Below, in pieces: positions 33,197-44,916 of a DNA stretch of 64,000 nt. The stretch spans positions 50,004,722-50,068,721 of the forward strand of contig NC_056000.1 of the NCBI RefSeq assembly GCF_018446385.1. The letters are read 5' to 3'. The number at the start of each line of letters is the position of its first letter. The stretch's first letter is position 1. Position numbers and translations under genes: made by a program. Origin of the DNA: Zingiber officinale. Its lineage: Eukaryota > Streptophyta > Magnoliopsida > Zingiberales > Zingiberaceae. The notes under the pieces are model-generated. The model searched no databases, had not been told where the DNA came from, and saw nothing but the letters and a program-made list of their open reading frames with translations.

Positions 33197-35957
33197 ATGG
33201 CAGGGAAGGAGATCTTGCAGAAGATCAAAGTAAGTTAACTTCCATAAAAGCGACAAAAAAAAAGTTCATTTGGTATCCCTAATTTTCCAAATGTGCTTGG
33301 GCAGATTAGTTTGGATCTCGAATGGCTTTTTCAGTCAATCGGTTTTGTTTCCCCTTCTTTCTATTTGTGTATCTTGAGTGGGATTCGTGTCCCCTTCTTT
33401 CAATGTTGTTTCAGAGTGAGTTATTGATCAAATAAACATGCTGCTGCTTTTTAGTTGCTTGTGATAATTCCCATTTGAGCTACGATGCATGATGAAAGGG
33501 ATCCACTCTCACCTGTTCAGCACTATAAGTTTTCTTGTTTGGAAATTTAGTGGACTATGTATTAGTGCCAATTCAGCGAATAGCTAAAAGGTCAAATTTT
33601 GTAATTCTTGAGCATAAATGTTTATGATGGTTATCATAATTGATGTTTAGTATATTTCTTCTGAGGGGAAAAAAATGTTTTGCTTATTGTACTGTGTTAG
33701 TCAAGCAGGCTAAAGCAGGGTTTGGTTCTTCATCAGAGACTGGGAGAGGGAAAGCCAAAATCTGTGGGAAGAGCATCCGACATGGCTACCACATGGTGAA
33801 GGGGAAATCAAACCATCCAATGGAAGACTATTTGGTGGCTGAATTCAAAAAAGTTGGTGAATATGAACTAGGTTTATTTGCAATTTTCGATGGCCACTTG
33901 GGTCAAAATGTTGCAGATTATCTCCGAGCTAATCTTTTCGAAAACATATTGAATGAGGTAAGCGAATTGTGTCATATGAATCTCTTCTCTTTTTTACACC
34001 CCATTTTGTTGCAAGGAAATCCAATCATGTCCATTTGCTTGCAGCCGGATTTTTGGACTGATATAGAAAGTGCAATCAAGAAAGCATATGAGAGAACAGA
34101 CACGAAAATACTGGAAAAACAAGCTGAATTGGGTAGAGGCGGTTCTACAGCAGTTACGGCTATACTAATTGATGGTGTGAGCCTTGTGGTAGCCAATATT
34201 GGAGACTCACGAGCAGTTATTTCCAAGAACGGTGTTGCTATCCAACTTTCCATTGATCATGAACCAAGCAGGGAGCGACATTTGATCGAGGAAAAGGGTG
34301 GTTTTGTGACAAGTTTTCCAGGTAATCTATTAGATTTGGTTTTGTTAGCTTAAGTTTCTGAATTTGCAATTCTCATGAACTCTGAAGAACACAAAGACTA
34401 GTTATACGAAAATTTATGTTCATCTTTGGAAAGAGAAACATGTATTTGATATAACGAGATAGAAAATACTGAATTTTCGGTAGACATTTGATGTCAGAAG
34501 ACAGAAATATCTAAGCAAGGGAATTGGTTGTCAAAACTTGAGTTTGTATAAGAGGGATAGGGTACCATGAAGCTTTATACTGGGCTTTGGATAGACTGCC
34601 ACTTTTTTTGTTGCTTGTTTGCATGGTTTAAGCTCTTAAACTGTACAAATAGACAAGGAAACATGAATTTACTCTCTCCTCTCTCTCTCTCTCTTTTTGC
34701 ATGGCGTAATTTTGATTAATGCAAAATTTTATGGAACCAAATACACTTCTTGTTGCAAGACCCCAAATTAACTTGTTACTATATAACACATTGCCTGTTA
34801 ACCATATAGAGTAGAGCTGGCAACCCAGAATTCAATTAACAGAGATAGAATTCAAAAAATGACACGACATAACCTAAATATATAGATTGATGGCACCAAT
34901 TGCCTTATTTACAATCATTAACTTTAAAGATCTTTGATAACTTTTATGTCTTAACTTTATACTTTAGAGAATTTAATTAATTAATCTTCAACTCTATAAA
35001 ATCATTTTTAAAAGGCATATAATTAATTATAGTTGTTTTATTTTTTATATTAACATGAACGAGAGAACTCATTTATGACCTGATTAATATGATACAACGC
35101 AAATTATCATACCTAATATTGAAAGCTTGCTAATAGAGTTGGTCTCCAGAAAAAAATTTCATCCTGTATTGAAAACATGCTAAAATTAATGAATTTATTG
35201 GAGCAAAGATATTTAATGAATTTATGATTCTACATGAAAGAGATAATACATTTTATTTTCAATGTCTTCTGTGAGGCCATCCTTTTAGCATTTGTAAATT
35301 TAAATGGAAATTATTATTGATCATTGAAAATTTGAAATGAATGAATGACATGCACATAATTTGCACAGTTTGTTAATTTTGAAATTAGGGTTGCCAACAA
35401 GATTTCAGCATTTAGATTGAAACATCAATTTTTGTTTTTATCAGGAGATGTACCACGGGTGGATGGACGGCTGGCTGTAGCACGGGCATTTGGAGATAGG
35501 AGCTTGAAGGCACATCTCACTTCGGAGCCTGACGTGGCTGATGAAATCATCGACGAAGATGCAGAGTTTCTAATCCTTGCAAGTGATGGACTATGGAAGG
35601 TAAAGTCATGTAACTAGGCAAGAAACAATATATACAATGATTTCACCCCCAATTGAAAATTCTGAAACTAGTCACAAACAAATCTACTTTTCAGATCGTT
35701 TGCTGATACACTCGATCGTAATATGCACTATTCTTTTGTTATCTTTTGAGGACACACAAGGCCTAAATAGCCTGCTAGAAAATCATGAAAAAAAAATCTG
35801 TTTTTGTGCATCTGATCAGGTGATGTCCAACCAAGAAGCAGTTGATTTCATGAAAGACATAAAGGATCCTCAAACAGCTGCTAGAAGTCTGACTGAGGAG
35901 GCCGTTGCAAGGAAGAGCAGAGATGATATTTCTTGCATCGTAGTGAAATTTAACTAG
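33197..35957 (+). CDS. Protein phosphatase 2C (PAPP2C/PIA1-like)
   Basis: This encodes an Mg2+/Mn2+-dependent Ser/Thr phosphatase. Proposed exons are 33197-33229, 33709-33957, 34045-34321, 35445-35599 and 35820-35957. All have GT-AG introns and the frame closes to 283 residues, the usual size of these short PP2Cs. The start MAGKEILQKIK matches the short N-terminus of relatives of Arabidopsis At1g22280. PP2C motifs in order: MEDYLVAEF (49-57), FAIFDGHLG (68-76), GGSTAVTAIL, NIGDSRAV, DHEP, VARAFGD, FLILASDGLWKVMSNQEAV (split by intron 4) and RDDISCIVVKF at the C-terminus. All metal-binding aspartates are present. Intron 3 is long (1123 bp). A GC-rich 5' leader (about 32780-33196) suggests the promoter lies near 32700. 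Substrate is unknown; relatives act in light and defence signalling. Confidence 0.93.
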
Positions 35958-38825
35958 CTAAGATCCTCCCGAAATCGGTATAGCAGAACTCCTGTAACAT
36001 TATTAATCTTTGACGGAATGCAGTTTGCTTGTTTTGTGAAACTCCATCGGACTTGCAGGTTGTTGAATTTCTTCTCTCTCTCTCTCTCTTTTTCACTGCA
36101 TTTGTTATTGTTGGAAAAGAGAGATGAACCTGGAATTCTCATGCCCTGCACCTTCTCATTCTGCATGATATAGGAAACAAATAAGAGGCTCTAATGAGTG
36201 TATTCTGTGAGAGCATTCTAAAAGACTTTCTAGATGAAAGAGTAATTAGAACTACATTGATTGGCTATCGAATTAAGTCAGTCATCTCTGTTACACTCCT
36301 TAGTTTACACCATCTAAGATAGAAACTACCATGATCAAGACATGTTGCTCTTTTGTGGAAGGCTTCAACCAGTCCACTACCTTAATTGTTTGGTCTGGTC
36401 TTACAAATGATAAATTGACTGATACACCCTCTCAACTAAATGTAGGATCTCAAATCTCTAATCTCACTTTATATATAGATATATTCCATGCAATATCAAT
36501 GGTTAATTTTTTTTAACCCATGTTATCATTTGTTATGTTTGCTTTACACCAATCATGAGACTTTTCTATTAGGAAGACTGTAAAGCTAGTCAAAAGATTT
36601 TAATGATATGCCTATGCTAGATGCCATGACACAACTATAGGTTATTTTATCTTTTTGAGAGATTCTCTCTTAAAATCTTCAACAAAAGTTAGATGTGATG
36701 TTATATCGTTATATCGTCCACATACGATGGAAGTGTCGTGTTACTGTTAGATGATAAATCATCAACAACTAAACTTAGCACACCTACTTCTTATGAGAGT
36801 CAAAGTCTATTTACCTACTGAATGACAACTTAAGAGAGTGGAACCATATTAATTCCAGTTTTTAAATTCAAATACTATGAATATATCATCAAAGCAAGAA
36901 CAAACTGATTTTTAACCATCTAATTAAATGGTGAACAGGGTCAACAAACCAATTTTTTATTACCTATTTAATGGTGAACAAGTTAGTTAAACTCTATAAA
37001 GTGAACCAATTGACAAACATAAACGCACTAACAAAAGAATAATCACTACGGTAAAACAATGTAAAGAAGCTCATGGCCAATCCAGATGGAGACTCTAGCT
37101 AGGAAGCTTTGCTCACACCAGTTTTGCTACGATGGCTTGCAACAGACCCCCCGAATCAGCACAGAGCGGAAGGTGAACTGAACTGGTTTAAATGCATTCA
37201 AGGAATGAAGCGTGCGCACTAAAGTCAGCAGACGAAATGTTAATGCACAACAGCACAAGAAGCTCATGACCAGAAGATGCCATGCAGCAGTGCAAACGGA
37301 TATGGAGCTGCCGGACTTAGACCTGCCCCGGACCGGATCTGAATCAGACTTGGCTCTGATCCGTAACTGAATTATCGAATAGACTATCCATTGATCTGAT
37401 TGCCCGGACCTGAATCGTAACCAGTCCGACCCCAGCCAATTACCGTTCAATGCTTCAATTAACCATGTTCAACTGTTTTTTTAAAAATTTATTTATAGAT
37501 AAATATTTTTAATAAATTAAAAAGAATTATAGTGGTGGGGGATTAAACCCCAGCCTTCTTTAAGAAGGTGAAGTATCTATTCAATTAGACTAAATCAAAA
37601 TAATATTTTATATGTATTAGTTAATTATTTAATAATTAATTATAATTTTTGAGTAAGTAAATAATTTTTTTTACTAGAGTAATAATTAACTATAATTAAG
37701 GGGTGTTTGGTTGAATGATATAGGAGTGTAGAACGAGATAGGAATGAAAAATTGATGCTTAATTTGGGGAATTGGTGATAGATCTCATAGATTCAATCCC
37801 CCAAACATGAGAATGAATCATTACTTAGCAAAATAAGAGGAATGTAATTTTTTTTTAACTGTTAAAAATATTTGACATCTATTTATCTATAGTTTAGTAT
37901 CCATTATTTTTTAAAATTTATTAATAATTTTATCAATAAGGAGTTCATTTCATTATTTTCATTAACAATAAAAAAAAAATCTAGCTAATCACTCATTAAT
38001 AAAGCCATCTTATAAAGTAAAGGTTAAAAAAATATGAGAATTATGTCAGTTTTGATTTTTCTATACCTTAAAGGTATGGTAGACAACTTATTTGTGTAAT
38101 TTTTTTTTTTATGAACTTACAATTTTAATTTTTTTAATATAATAATGCAAGAATCATGAACTGATAATTTCGAATCATAACGATGTTAGATAGTTAAGAT
38201 TAAAAATCAATCCTTAAAAACTGTTAAATCGTTGATTCTATACCATCATATCGTTGTATCTAAACCGAGGTCTAATCCACACCGGAAGCCATCAATGAAA
38301 TAGACTTCTAAAAAATAAAATGATACTTTCAATGCAAAGCGTAGACAAATTAAGATTAACTGTATTTAAATTATTAATTTTTTATGTATTGTATTACAAT
38401 TGAATGAGCATAAAGGATCTTTATTCAATCAAAGATCAAATTCATTTACGAGTTCCCAAGTGTCGTTGCAAGAGGCCGTCCCCGTTCATGTGGTTTGGTC
38501 GCCTTTCTTCGTTTTATCTTCCGAACGCCCATACATAGAAGCGACAAATCACTGCTCTTCAATTATGTACGTGGGTAAAGAGACATACGGAGATCCAGTA
38601 CTGCAATCTCCCAATTGTAAAATCCGTGAAGAAATTGGATGGACAATCATTTAGCATTCTAATCGATGGAGAGAAAAAAAATCACTTTTTTTTTTGTTTT
38701 TTTTGGAAAGTTCATGCTGTCTTTTGCTGCAGAAATCTGCCGAGATCCTGGTCCGATGGCCTGCGCTGGAAGAAGTTTGTGTGTGGCGGTGAGGAAAGAA
38801 TCAGGCAATGGTGGAACGGGGAAGG
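35958..38825. other. Intergenic region between PP2C and the GT92 gene
   Basis: It holds the PP2C 3' UTR with a (TC)n run near 36070. A GGGGTGTTTGGTTGAATG motif at about 37700 looks like a MITE end without a visible partner. The end near 38660-38825 is the likely 3' UTR of the minus-strand GT92 gene. A moderately GC-rich stretch at 37060-37450 has an open frame on the minus strand but no recognisable domain. Confidence 0.5.
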
Positions 38826-40409
38826 TCACTGCCTCGTGCGGGACAGCCTGGGCCCGATCGTCTTCTGCTCGAACCTCTTCACGGCGCCTGCGACGCGTCG
38901 GAGGGTGTCGTCGAGCACGTACTGCGTGCCGTCGTGGGTGGTGACGGCGGTGGCGTTGACGAACTCCCGGCAGGGCTCCCGGCGGTCGGCGATGGTGCCG
39001 TGGTAGTGGAAGTACCTGATCCGCGCTTCCGTTTGGTGCGTGCTCCTCCCGGCGACGTTCTGCGACATGTGCACCCCCGTGGCGTACGCGCTCCGCGGCT
39101 GGATCGCGTACTTCCGATCTCGCCTCACGCCCCTCTTCGCGTTCCTGTACACCAACTTCTCCATCCCCCACATCCTGCGCCTCACCGCCGAGAACTGGAA
39201 TCGGTGGAAGATTTCGCAAACGATTACGACGACCAATCGAAGTAGAAAAAAATGGTACCTTGGAGTTTTGCCGTAGTCGCTGGATTGGCAGAGCTTGCTG
39301 GACATGGGCATCTGCTCTATGGTGAACTGGGAGTAGCCGGCGAGGGATGCGAGCACCGAGTCGATACTCGTTTTGGGAGGAAGATAGAGGAACTCGTCGA
39401 TGTCGAAGAAGAAGATCCACTTGGCCATGAACTTGTACCTGTGAAGGCAATCGTTCACCACCAGGAATTGGTTGTGGTAGTAGCCGTCGAACCTTTCCTG
39501 TTCCCTGATGTCCTGCAGCGTCACCATCCCCTTCTCCATCCATGGCCGCAGCACCGCTATCACCTCCGGGTGGACGCCGCCGGCGTCGTGGATGACGAAG
39601 TGAGACTTGCCCACGCCGAAGAACCGCGCGTGGTAGGCCAGCCATTCCCTGACGCGCTGCGGGCTGAGGTTGCCGTAGAGGGAAGAGCCGCAGTAGAGAT
39701 ACTGGTACTTGGGCGGCGCCGAGAAGGAGGACGCGTCGACGCTCCCCGGCGCCTCTTCCACTGCCACGAACCGCTCGGCGGTGGTGACCTCGCGGTCCCC
39801 GCCGCCGCCCGTGGTCGCGTGGATGACGAGGCGGCCGCCGGAGCCGTCGAGGCCGACGGCGGTCGGGAAGGTGCAGTTGACGACGACGACGGTGTAGACC
39901 CGGCCGTAGCCCCAGTCGGGGAGGATCTTGTAACCGGAAGCGAAGATGGAGGCTGATTCGCCTCCGCCGCCGCCGTGAGCGATCCACTCGCACTCGAATT
40001 GTGGCTTGGCGAAGACGTGGAGCGGCTTGGAGGCGAGCCCGATGACGACGAAGTTGTTGGCGCCGCCTCGGTAGGCTCCCATCTGGATGAAGAGGTACGC
40101 TGCGGAGCCGACGGGGTTGAAAGATCTCTTCACAACGGAGTCATTCGTGAGCTGCTCTGCTTTCAGAGGATGAACACTTCGAGGAGGAGGAGGAGGAGGC
40201 GGAGGAGGGGAGAGAGCAGCAAACTGCAGTGGACGTGAATCGACCGTAGAAAAACACGAGAGAAAGCTAGAAGTCGAAGGGAAGAGCTGAAACAAGGTGA
40301 TGAGGGAGCAAAGGGAGAAGAGGGAGACGAGGAGGAGCTTCACATCAGCACATTTCCAAGTAACAGCAACCGAAAAATCTTTCTCATCCTTGTGCATCTC
40401 CTTGGCCAT
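38826..40409 (-). CDS. GALS: GT92 glycosyltransferase, beta-1,4-galactan synthase-like (GALS)
   Basis: This is a type II Golgi enzyme that, in its characterised relatives, adds beta-1,4-galactose to pectic galactan side chains in the cell wall. Exons on the minus strand are 40409-39259 and 39174-38826, with a short 84-bp intron (39258-39175, GT...AG). The join restores TPR|MWGMEKL and gives 499 residues, the family size. Start MAKEMHKDEKDF is chosen because relatives begin MAKE. A single membrane anchor lies at about 24-45, followed by a Pro-rich stem. The DUF23/GT92 domain shows FIQMGAYRGG, YLYCGSSLYG, the metal-binding FFFDIDEFLYLPP, and RDRKYAIQPRSAYATGVHMS near the C-terminal end. Another in-frame ATG lies 111 bp upstream (40520). 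The GC-rich coding sequence is typical of monocots. The exact GALS paralogue is uncertain. Confidence 0.92.
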   Translation of the reverse strand: MAKEMHKDEKDFSVAVTWKCADVKLLLVSLFSLCSLITLFQLFPSTSSFLSCFSTVDSRPLQFAALSPPPPPPPPPRSVHPLKAEQLTNDSVVKRSFNPVGSAAYLFIQMGAYRGGANNFVVIGLASKPLHVFAKPQFECEWIAHGGGGGESASIFASGYKILPDWGYGRVYTVVVVNCTFPTAVGLDGSGGRLVIHATTGGGGDREVTTAERFVAVEEAPGSVDASSFSAPPKYQYLYCGSSLYGNLSPQRVREWLAYHARFFGVGKSHFVIHDAGGVHPEVIAVLRPWMEKGMVTLQDIREQERFDGYYHNQFLVVNDCLHRYKFMAKWIFFFDIDEFLYLPPKTSIDSVLASLAGYSQFTIEQMPMSSKLCQSSDYGKTPRYHFFLLRLVVVIVCEIFHRFQFSAVRRRMWGMEKLVYRNAKRGVRRDRKYAIQPRSAYATGVHMSQNVAGRSTHQTEARIRYFHYHGTIADRREPCREFVNATAVTTHDGTQYVLDDTLRRVAGAVKRFEQKTIGPRLSRTRQ

Positions 40410-41400
40410 TATCGCCCCAATGAACAAGAGAAGAAGAAAAAGAAAGGGAAGAAGAAGAAGCAGAAGAATCCGACAGTGCGGCAGAAGATGATGCTTTGCT
40501 TTTGAAAGCAACAATGGCAAAAGCCACTTTTGTTCTTCTTAATATTTTTGTTGGGACTTTTGATACTCTGGAATTTGTGTTTTAAGACATCGATTTAACT
40601 AATTGAGAAGATAAAAGAAAGGGAAGAGAACTGAACCCCACCATGTGAGGAAAAGTGACCGTAGATTGCAGTCCAAGGAAGCGTAGAATTGATTCTCCTT
40701 TTAGCTTTGTTTGTATTCGTCTGCTAGCTAAGTTGGCTTGGGAGGTGGGCATCAGGCCTGGGATGGCAGCGATGGAGCTGGATAACAGCTGCAAACGGCT
40801 TTGGTTAAGCGTGTATTTATATGAAAGCAGCCTCTTAGGGAAGACAATTTATTTATCACAGAAGATTAACGCACTGTTGTTATTTATGTTAATACAGAAA
40901 AGAAAGGATTTTATACGGAAAAAAAAATCGAAGGAAGAGAGAAAAGGACGAGGGAAAATGGAAAGAAAGAGAGAAACTCACGCCGCTGGCCTTCGCTGCC
41001 TCTCTGCCCGTGCCGCCACTACCCACACAGCTTCCGCCACAACCAACAATGTCTTCTCGCTCCATCCCCTTGCCGAGAACGTCCTCTCCCACCTTCTCGT
41101 TGCATTCGTCCCACTCCGCCCGGGACTCTCCGAGCCGGAGCTTGCCCACCTCGAGGCTGACCTGGCCTTCTGTCCACGCTCCCCTCGGGCTCGCGCTCCC
41201 CTCTGGCCCCGGATTTCCGAACTGGCATACCCCTGGTTCTGGTCTCCTGCTCCGCATCCCTCGTGCTGTAGCCACTCTCTAGGTCGCCTCGAAGCCGCTC
41301 GACGAGACTCAAACCACGTGACGCGAGAGGGAAAATAGTAAGGAGACGATGGAGACAAGGAAGAGGAGTAAAATGGAGACGGTGGCACACTGGCGGGAGA
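40410..41400. other. GT92 gene 5' flank and a GC-rich segment of unknown role
   Basis: 40410-40530 is the likely 5' UTR of the minus-strand GT92 gene. 40970-41340 is GC-rich, with overlapping open frames on both strands and no recognisable domain. It may be a promoter-proximal CpG-rich block, an exon of an unrecognised gene or a captured fragment. No splice structure could be supported. Confidence 0.4.
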
Positions 41401-42154
41401 GAACAGCCGGTGGCTCGTGATTCATAGATTTCATTTTAGCTAGGTTTGGAGGGATAATTATCAACGATTTTAAAGTTATTCATCTATTATTATTATTTTA
41501 TATGAGCTTCGTTTCCTTATATATTAATCACTATTCTAAAAATTTATAATAGTTTATGATTTATCTTTTTCGTATTAATTCTGAGACGAATTGACGGAAC
41601 GCTAAGGATGAACATATTCACTTTTTTACCACAATATGAGCATTGTAGCAGTTAGGAGTATTTCTTTCAAATATTTAAAGTATTCATTTTTACATTACTT
41701 TTCAAATATTTTACTATTTAAATATTTATAGATCTCATCTATCAAACATTAATTAAATATTTATAGGTCTCATTTATCAAATATCTCACCAATCAAATAT
41801 TTATAGGTCTCATCCATCAAATATCTCATCAATCAAATATTAATATGTCACATCCATCAAATATCCATTCTCAAATATCCCTAATTCTTGGGACCGATTT
41901 TAGGAGGGCATTGATGTGGCGGTTCCATATTTTTCAAATATCCCTAATTCTTTATTAACTTATATTTAATTTTAAGAAAAAAATTAAATTTAAGAAAAAT
42001 ACTACTTCATATTAATACAAATATTTTATAAATTTGAAATTGAAATACAAGGTACAAACCATATTAAATTAATAAAACACATAATAATAAATCATAGAAA
42101 TTATAAACTACAATTAATAAAATAAACAAGGAATGGATAAAATAAACTATAAAA

Positions 42155-43193
42155 ATTAACTACATGTTCAATTTTTTTTTCCAGCTGCTCACATATCGCT
42201 AGATGATTTTGAAGTTTTTCATCTATCATGCCTCGTATATTCATTACGAGGAGTTGATGTGCTTGGATGAGTTGATCCACTTTCTTATTGTTATTATACT
42301 TTTCCAAATGTGTCATTGACAATTGCACCCTCTAATTCAATTCATCAATTAGGCCTACTCTTTCTTTACCCTTTCCTCTTTGCTGCCTTCTGTTCCATTG
42401 GACGAGATTGTACTTCTCTATCATCTAGATCAATAGTTGTGTTAGGAATAGAAGAGTCAGTATGTGCACCTGATGATTATTATGTTCTTACTTTCTTTGT
42501 AGTTTGTTGCTCTGAGCATTAAAGAGTATACATCTGACTATCTTTCATGATCCTCCACACATGTTCATATTGGAAAGTAGTTTTAAAAGTACTCTTGTAT
42601 TCTTCATGAGCTCGCACCATCAAATCCTCGTCACTCTATCTGCTTGGTTGATCATTATACCATTTATTTTAGATTCTGTTATCTCTATTCATGATCTTTT
42701 TCAACGAAGCCCAATATGATTTTGTTTTCTTCGTAGTTCTCATTTTAACCTCCTTATCTCGATTGGTATTGTAGTTTGTCACCACTCGTTTCCAAAAAGA
42801 CTCATTCTCCTAGGCATTACCAACTACTGAATCTTCACTCATAATTATGTATGCCGCTGCAAGGAGCTTATCATCTGCTACGGTCCATACTGTTTGCTAG
42901 CTAAGATCTTCATTCGATTTGTTGTCCATCTCTGGTGCTTGATTAAGAATAATATCGTCGGATCATATTTCAAATGAGAATGGAGGAAATTGTGAATTAG
43001 GGATTGCATAAGGTATTTCTATACCTTTATTATTGTCAATTGCATCAACACTAATTCTTCTCGATTTATTTAATTGAATCTCCAGTGATTGAAGCGGATT
43101 AATTCCATGAGATGAGCCTTGCATGAAATATTGACTACTCTGCCAATATTCTAGAAGATAGGTATAAAACGGAACTCGAGAGTCGTCACTCAA
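42155..43193 (-). pseudogene. PIF/Harbinger ORF1-like (SANT/Myb-type) relic
   Basis: Minus-strand text shows TVADDKLLAAAYIIMSEDSV, then ENESFWKRVVTNYNTNR, then KSYWASLKKIMNRDNRI and a C-terminal helix MTHLEKYNNNKKVDQLIQAH. This is the pattern of the Myb/SANT-like protein (ORF1, also annotated as NAM-associated C-terminal domain) carried by plant PIF/Harbinger transposons. Several in-frame stops (for example before ENESFW and after NRDNRI) show it is non-functional. No transposase was seen. Sequence at about 44400-44490 with repeated ATATCCCCTCCAA blocks may be one end of the same transposon, but the ends are not proven. Confidence 0.5.
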
Positions 43194-43382
43194 AGAATTT
43201 GGATAACTTCAAAAATTATGGTAATATGGTGGTGGGTATGGAAAAAGTTGGAAATTTGGTGGATGTTAAATGGGAAATGGAAATTGAGGATTGAGGAAAT
43301 TAGGACGAACTCGAGAACTTTTTTCAATAGAATTTTAATCGATATTTAGAGAGTTGAACAAATTCCTAAAATAATGATCAGA

Positions 43383-43384
<2 letters not shown>

Positions 43385-43449
<65 letters not shown>
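43385..43449. repeat. (AT)n microsatellite
   Basis: An uninterrupted AT dinucleotide run of about 64 bp lies immediately left of the Gypsy solo LTR. Confidence 0.95.
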
Positions 43450-43457
<8 letters not shown>

Positions 43458-43459
43458 AT

Positions 43460-44203
43460 TGATCCTGTCCGAGCGCTGAGTCGACGGACGCTGGGGACGT
43501 GGCACGCTCCGCTGTCTCCGACTGGTGGTGTAAATCTCTGGCGAACCTTCGTCGACGTCGGGGGGGGGGGGGGGCCTTATATAGGACCTCGGGGAGGCGC
43601 ATGCACGCTTCTCGATGCGTGCATGCTTCCCCAAACATACCTTAACGAGCCCATGTCAGAAAAGCACCTCTGACATCATTCCGCAATCGTCCGAGCATAT
43701 CCCGGATGTGACGGTGGACGCTTCCGCCGTACGATCTTGTGTACGGCTCGGCCGCCAACTCTGCTGCTTGTCGGCGGCAGACATCTCGAGGATGATGTTA
43801 TCCCCTGTCTCCTTTGTCCTCTTGCGCCTCCTGTCTGTTCCAGGGCCAAGCGGTTCGGCCGCTCGACAGGCATATCCCTTATGTCCCGGTTGTAAGTATC
43901 GGGCCGACCGGGAGGACTCCCGGTCGTATGTGATTGCTTCTGCCTTTGTTGCCTTGTGCTCGGCCAAACTGATAGCCCGCTCGGCCATGAAACCTTTTTA
44001 CCTTGAACATCAGAAACCCGACCCCTAGTCGGGTTGTCTTTCATTCGGCTCGGGGGATTCATGGCCGGTCAGCCTGCTTCGTCCGGTCGGTCGGCCTATT
44101 TCGTCCGGTTGGTCGGGTCTCAGGGTTGAATCTCTTGACCTTTGACCCCCACGTGCTGTTGACCTTCCGCCAACGAGGATCCCCCGTCCTTATCACCGGA
44201 TCA
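43460..44203 (-). mobile_element. Gypsy/Tat solo LTR with target repeat ATAAT
   Basis: The 744-bp LTR on the plus strand runs from TGATCCTGTCCGAGCG to CACCGGATCA, the reverse of the LTR at 13056-13882. It is flanked by ATAAT at 43455-43459 and 44204-44208. It contains a poly-G run at 43561-43574 that may be of uncertain length in an assembly. Confidence 0.92.
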
Positions 44204-44599
44204 ATAATGTTACTCAATGTTAAAAAAAACGAATGTTGATTAACTTTCAATTTTAGTTTTTTTTTTATTTTTTTTCTAAAACGTCCAAAAATATTATTAA
44301 ATTTTTTAAAAAATAAATAAAATAAAAAATATGGTAGATCACCTTTTGGTGAGTCCCACAAAAGAGAAATCACCGGGTACAAACTTATGTCCAGTGATTT
44401 CTAATCACTTAACAGATATCCCCTCCAATGGGAGATATTTGAGAGGGGGATATTTGGAGAAATATCCCCTCCAAATATCCCCATTGGAGATGCTATAATA
44501 AACAAACGAAGGATAAATATTCCATCCTTTCATACCAAATAAATATTTGAAATTTTTTCTTAATTGCTTTTTTTTAATCTATTCTCCCATGTAAATAGA

Positions 44600-44916
44600 G
44601 TAATTTTGTCCGAAATCAGAGGAGGCGGCTAGTTGGGTACGTGGCTCTGTGGTTGACTAGAGGAAGACTCCGCGCGGTCTTACGAAAACCAAGAGCGTTA
44701 GTGCCCGGCCAAGGAAGGGGTTTTCGGTGTTATCCCTCCGATGTTCAAGTCAGTTCTCGATTTAATGGAGAAGACATAGTACCTAGAGCGAGCAGATTAG
44801 TGAAATATCGTATACCTTCGTCTATGGATGGACACCTCTTTTTATAATGTCACTGTAGTGTATGTGCATGCATCACACAGCATATGCACATTTTTCAAAG
44901 CATCCTAGGAAAAGAC
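44600..44916 (-). mobile_element. Gypsy LTR/leader fragment
   Basis: Stretches such as CCTCCGATGTTCAAGTCAGT, CTTTTTATAATGTCACTGTA and GTGCATGCATCACACAGCAT parallel the order of motifs at 4740-4910 in the minus-strand Gypsy LTR. It is interrupted at 44917 by another LTR. It is a diverged fragment. Confidence 0.45.

Noticed and set aside
36060-36095. (TC)n run after the PP2C gene as a regulatory element
   Set aside because: A simple microsatellite in a 3' flank; nothing in the sequence supports a regulatory role.
37127-37450. Minus-strand open frame of 107 residues
   Set aside because: No recognisable domain, no splice context and no repeat family evidence; probably chance.
37530-37570. tRNA-like T-arm text (GGGGGATTAAACCCC)
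   Set aside because: No acceptor or anticodon stem could be folded around it; it is a short palindrome only.
38659-39993. Long 444-residue open frame overlapping the GALS gene
   Set aside because: It is an Arg/Pro-rich shadow of the GC-rich GALS coding sequence in another frame, with no domain.
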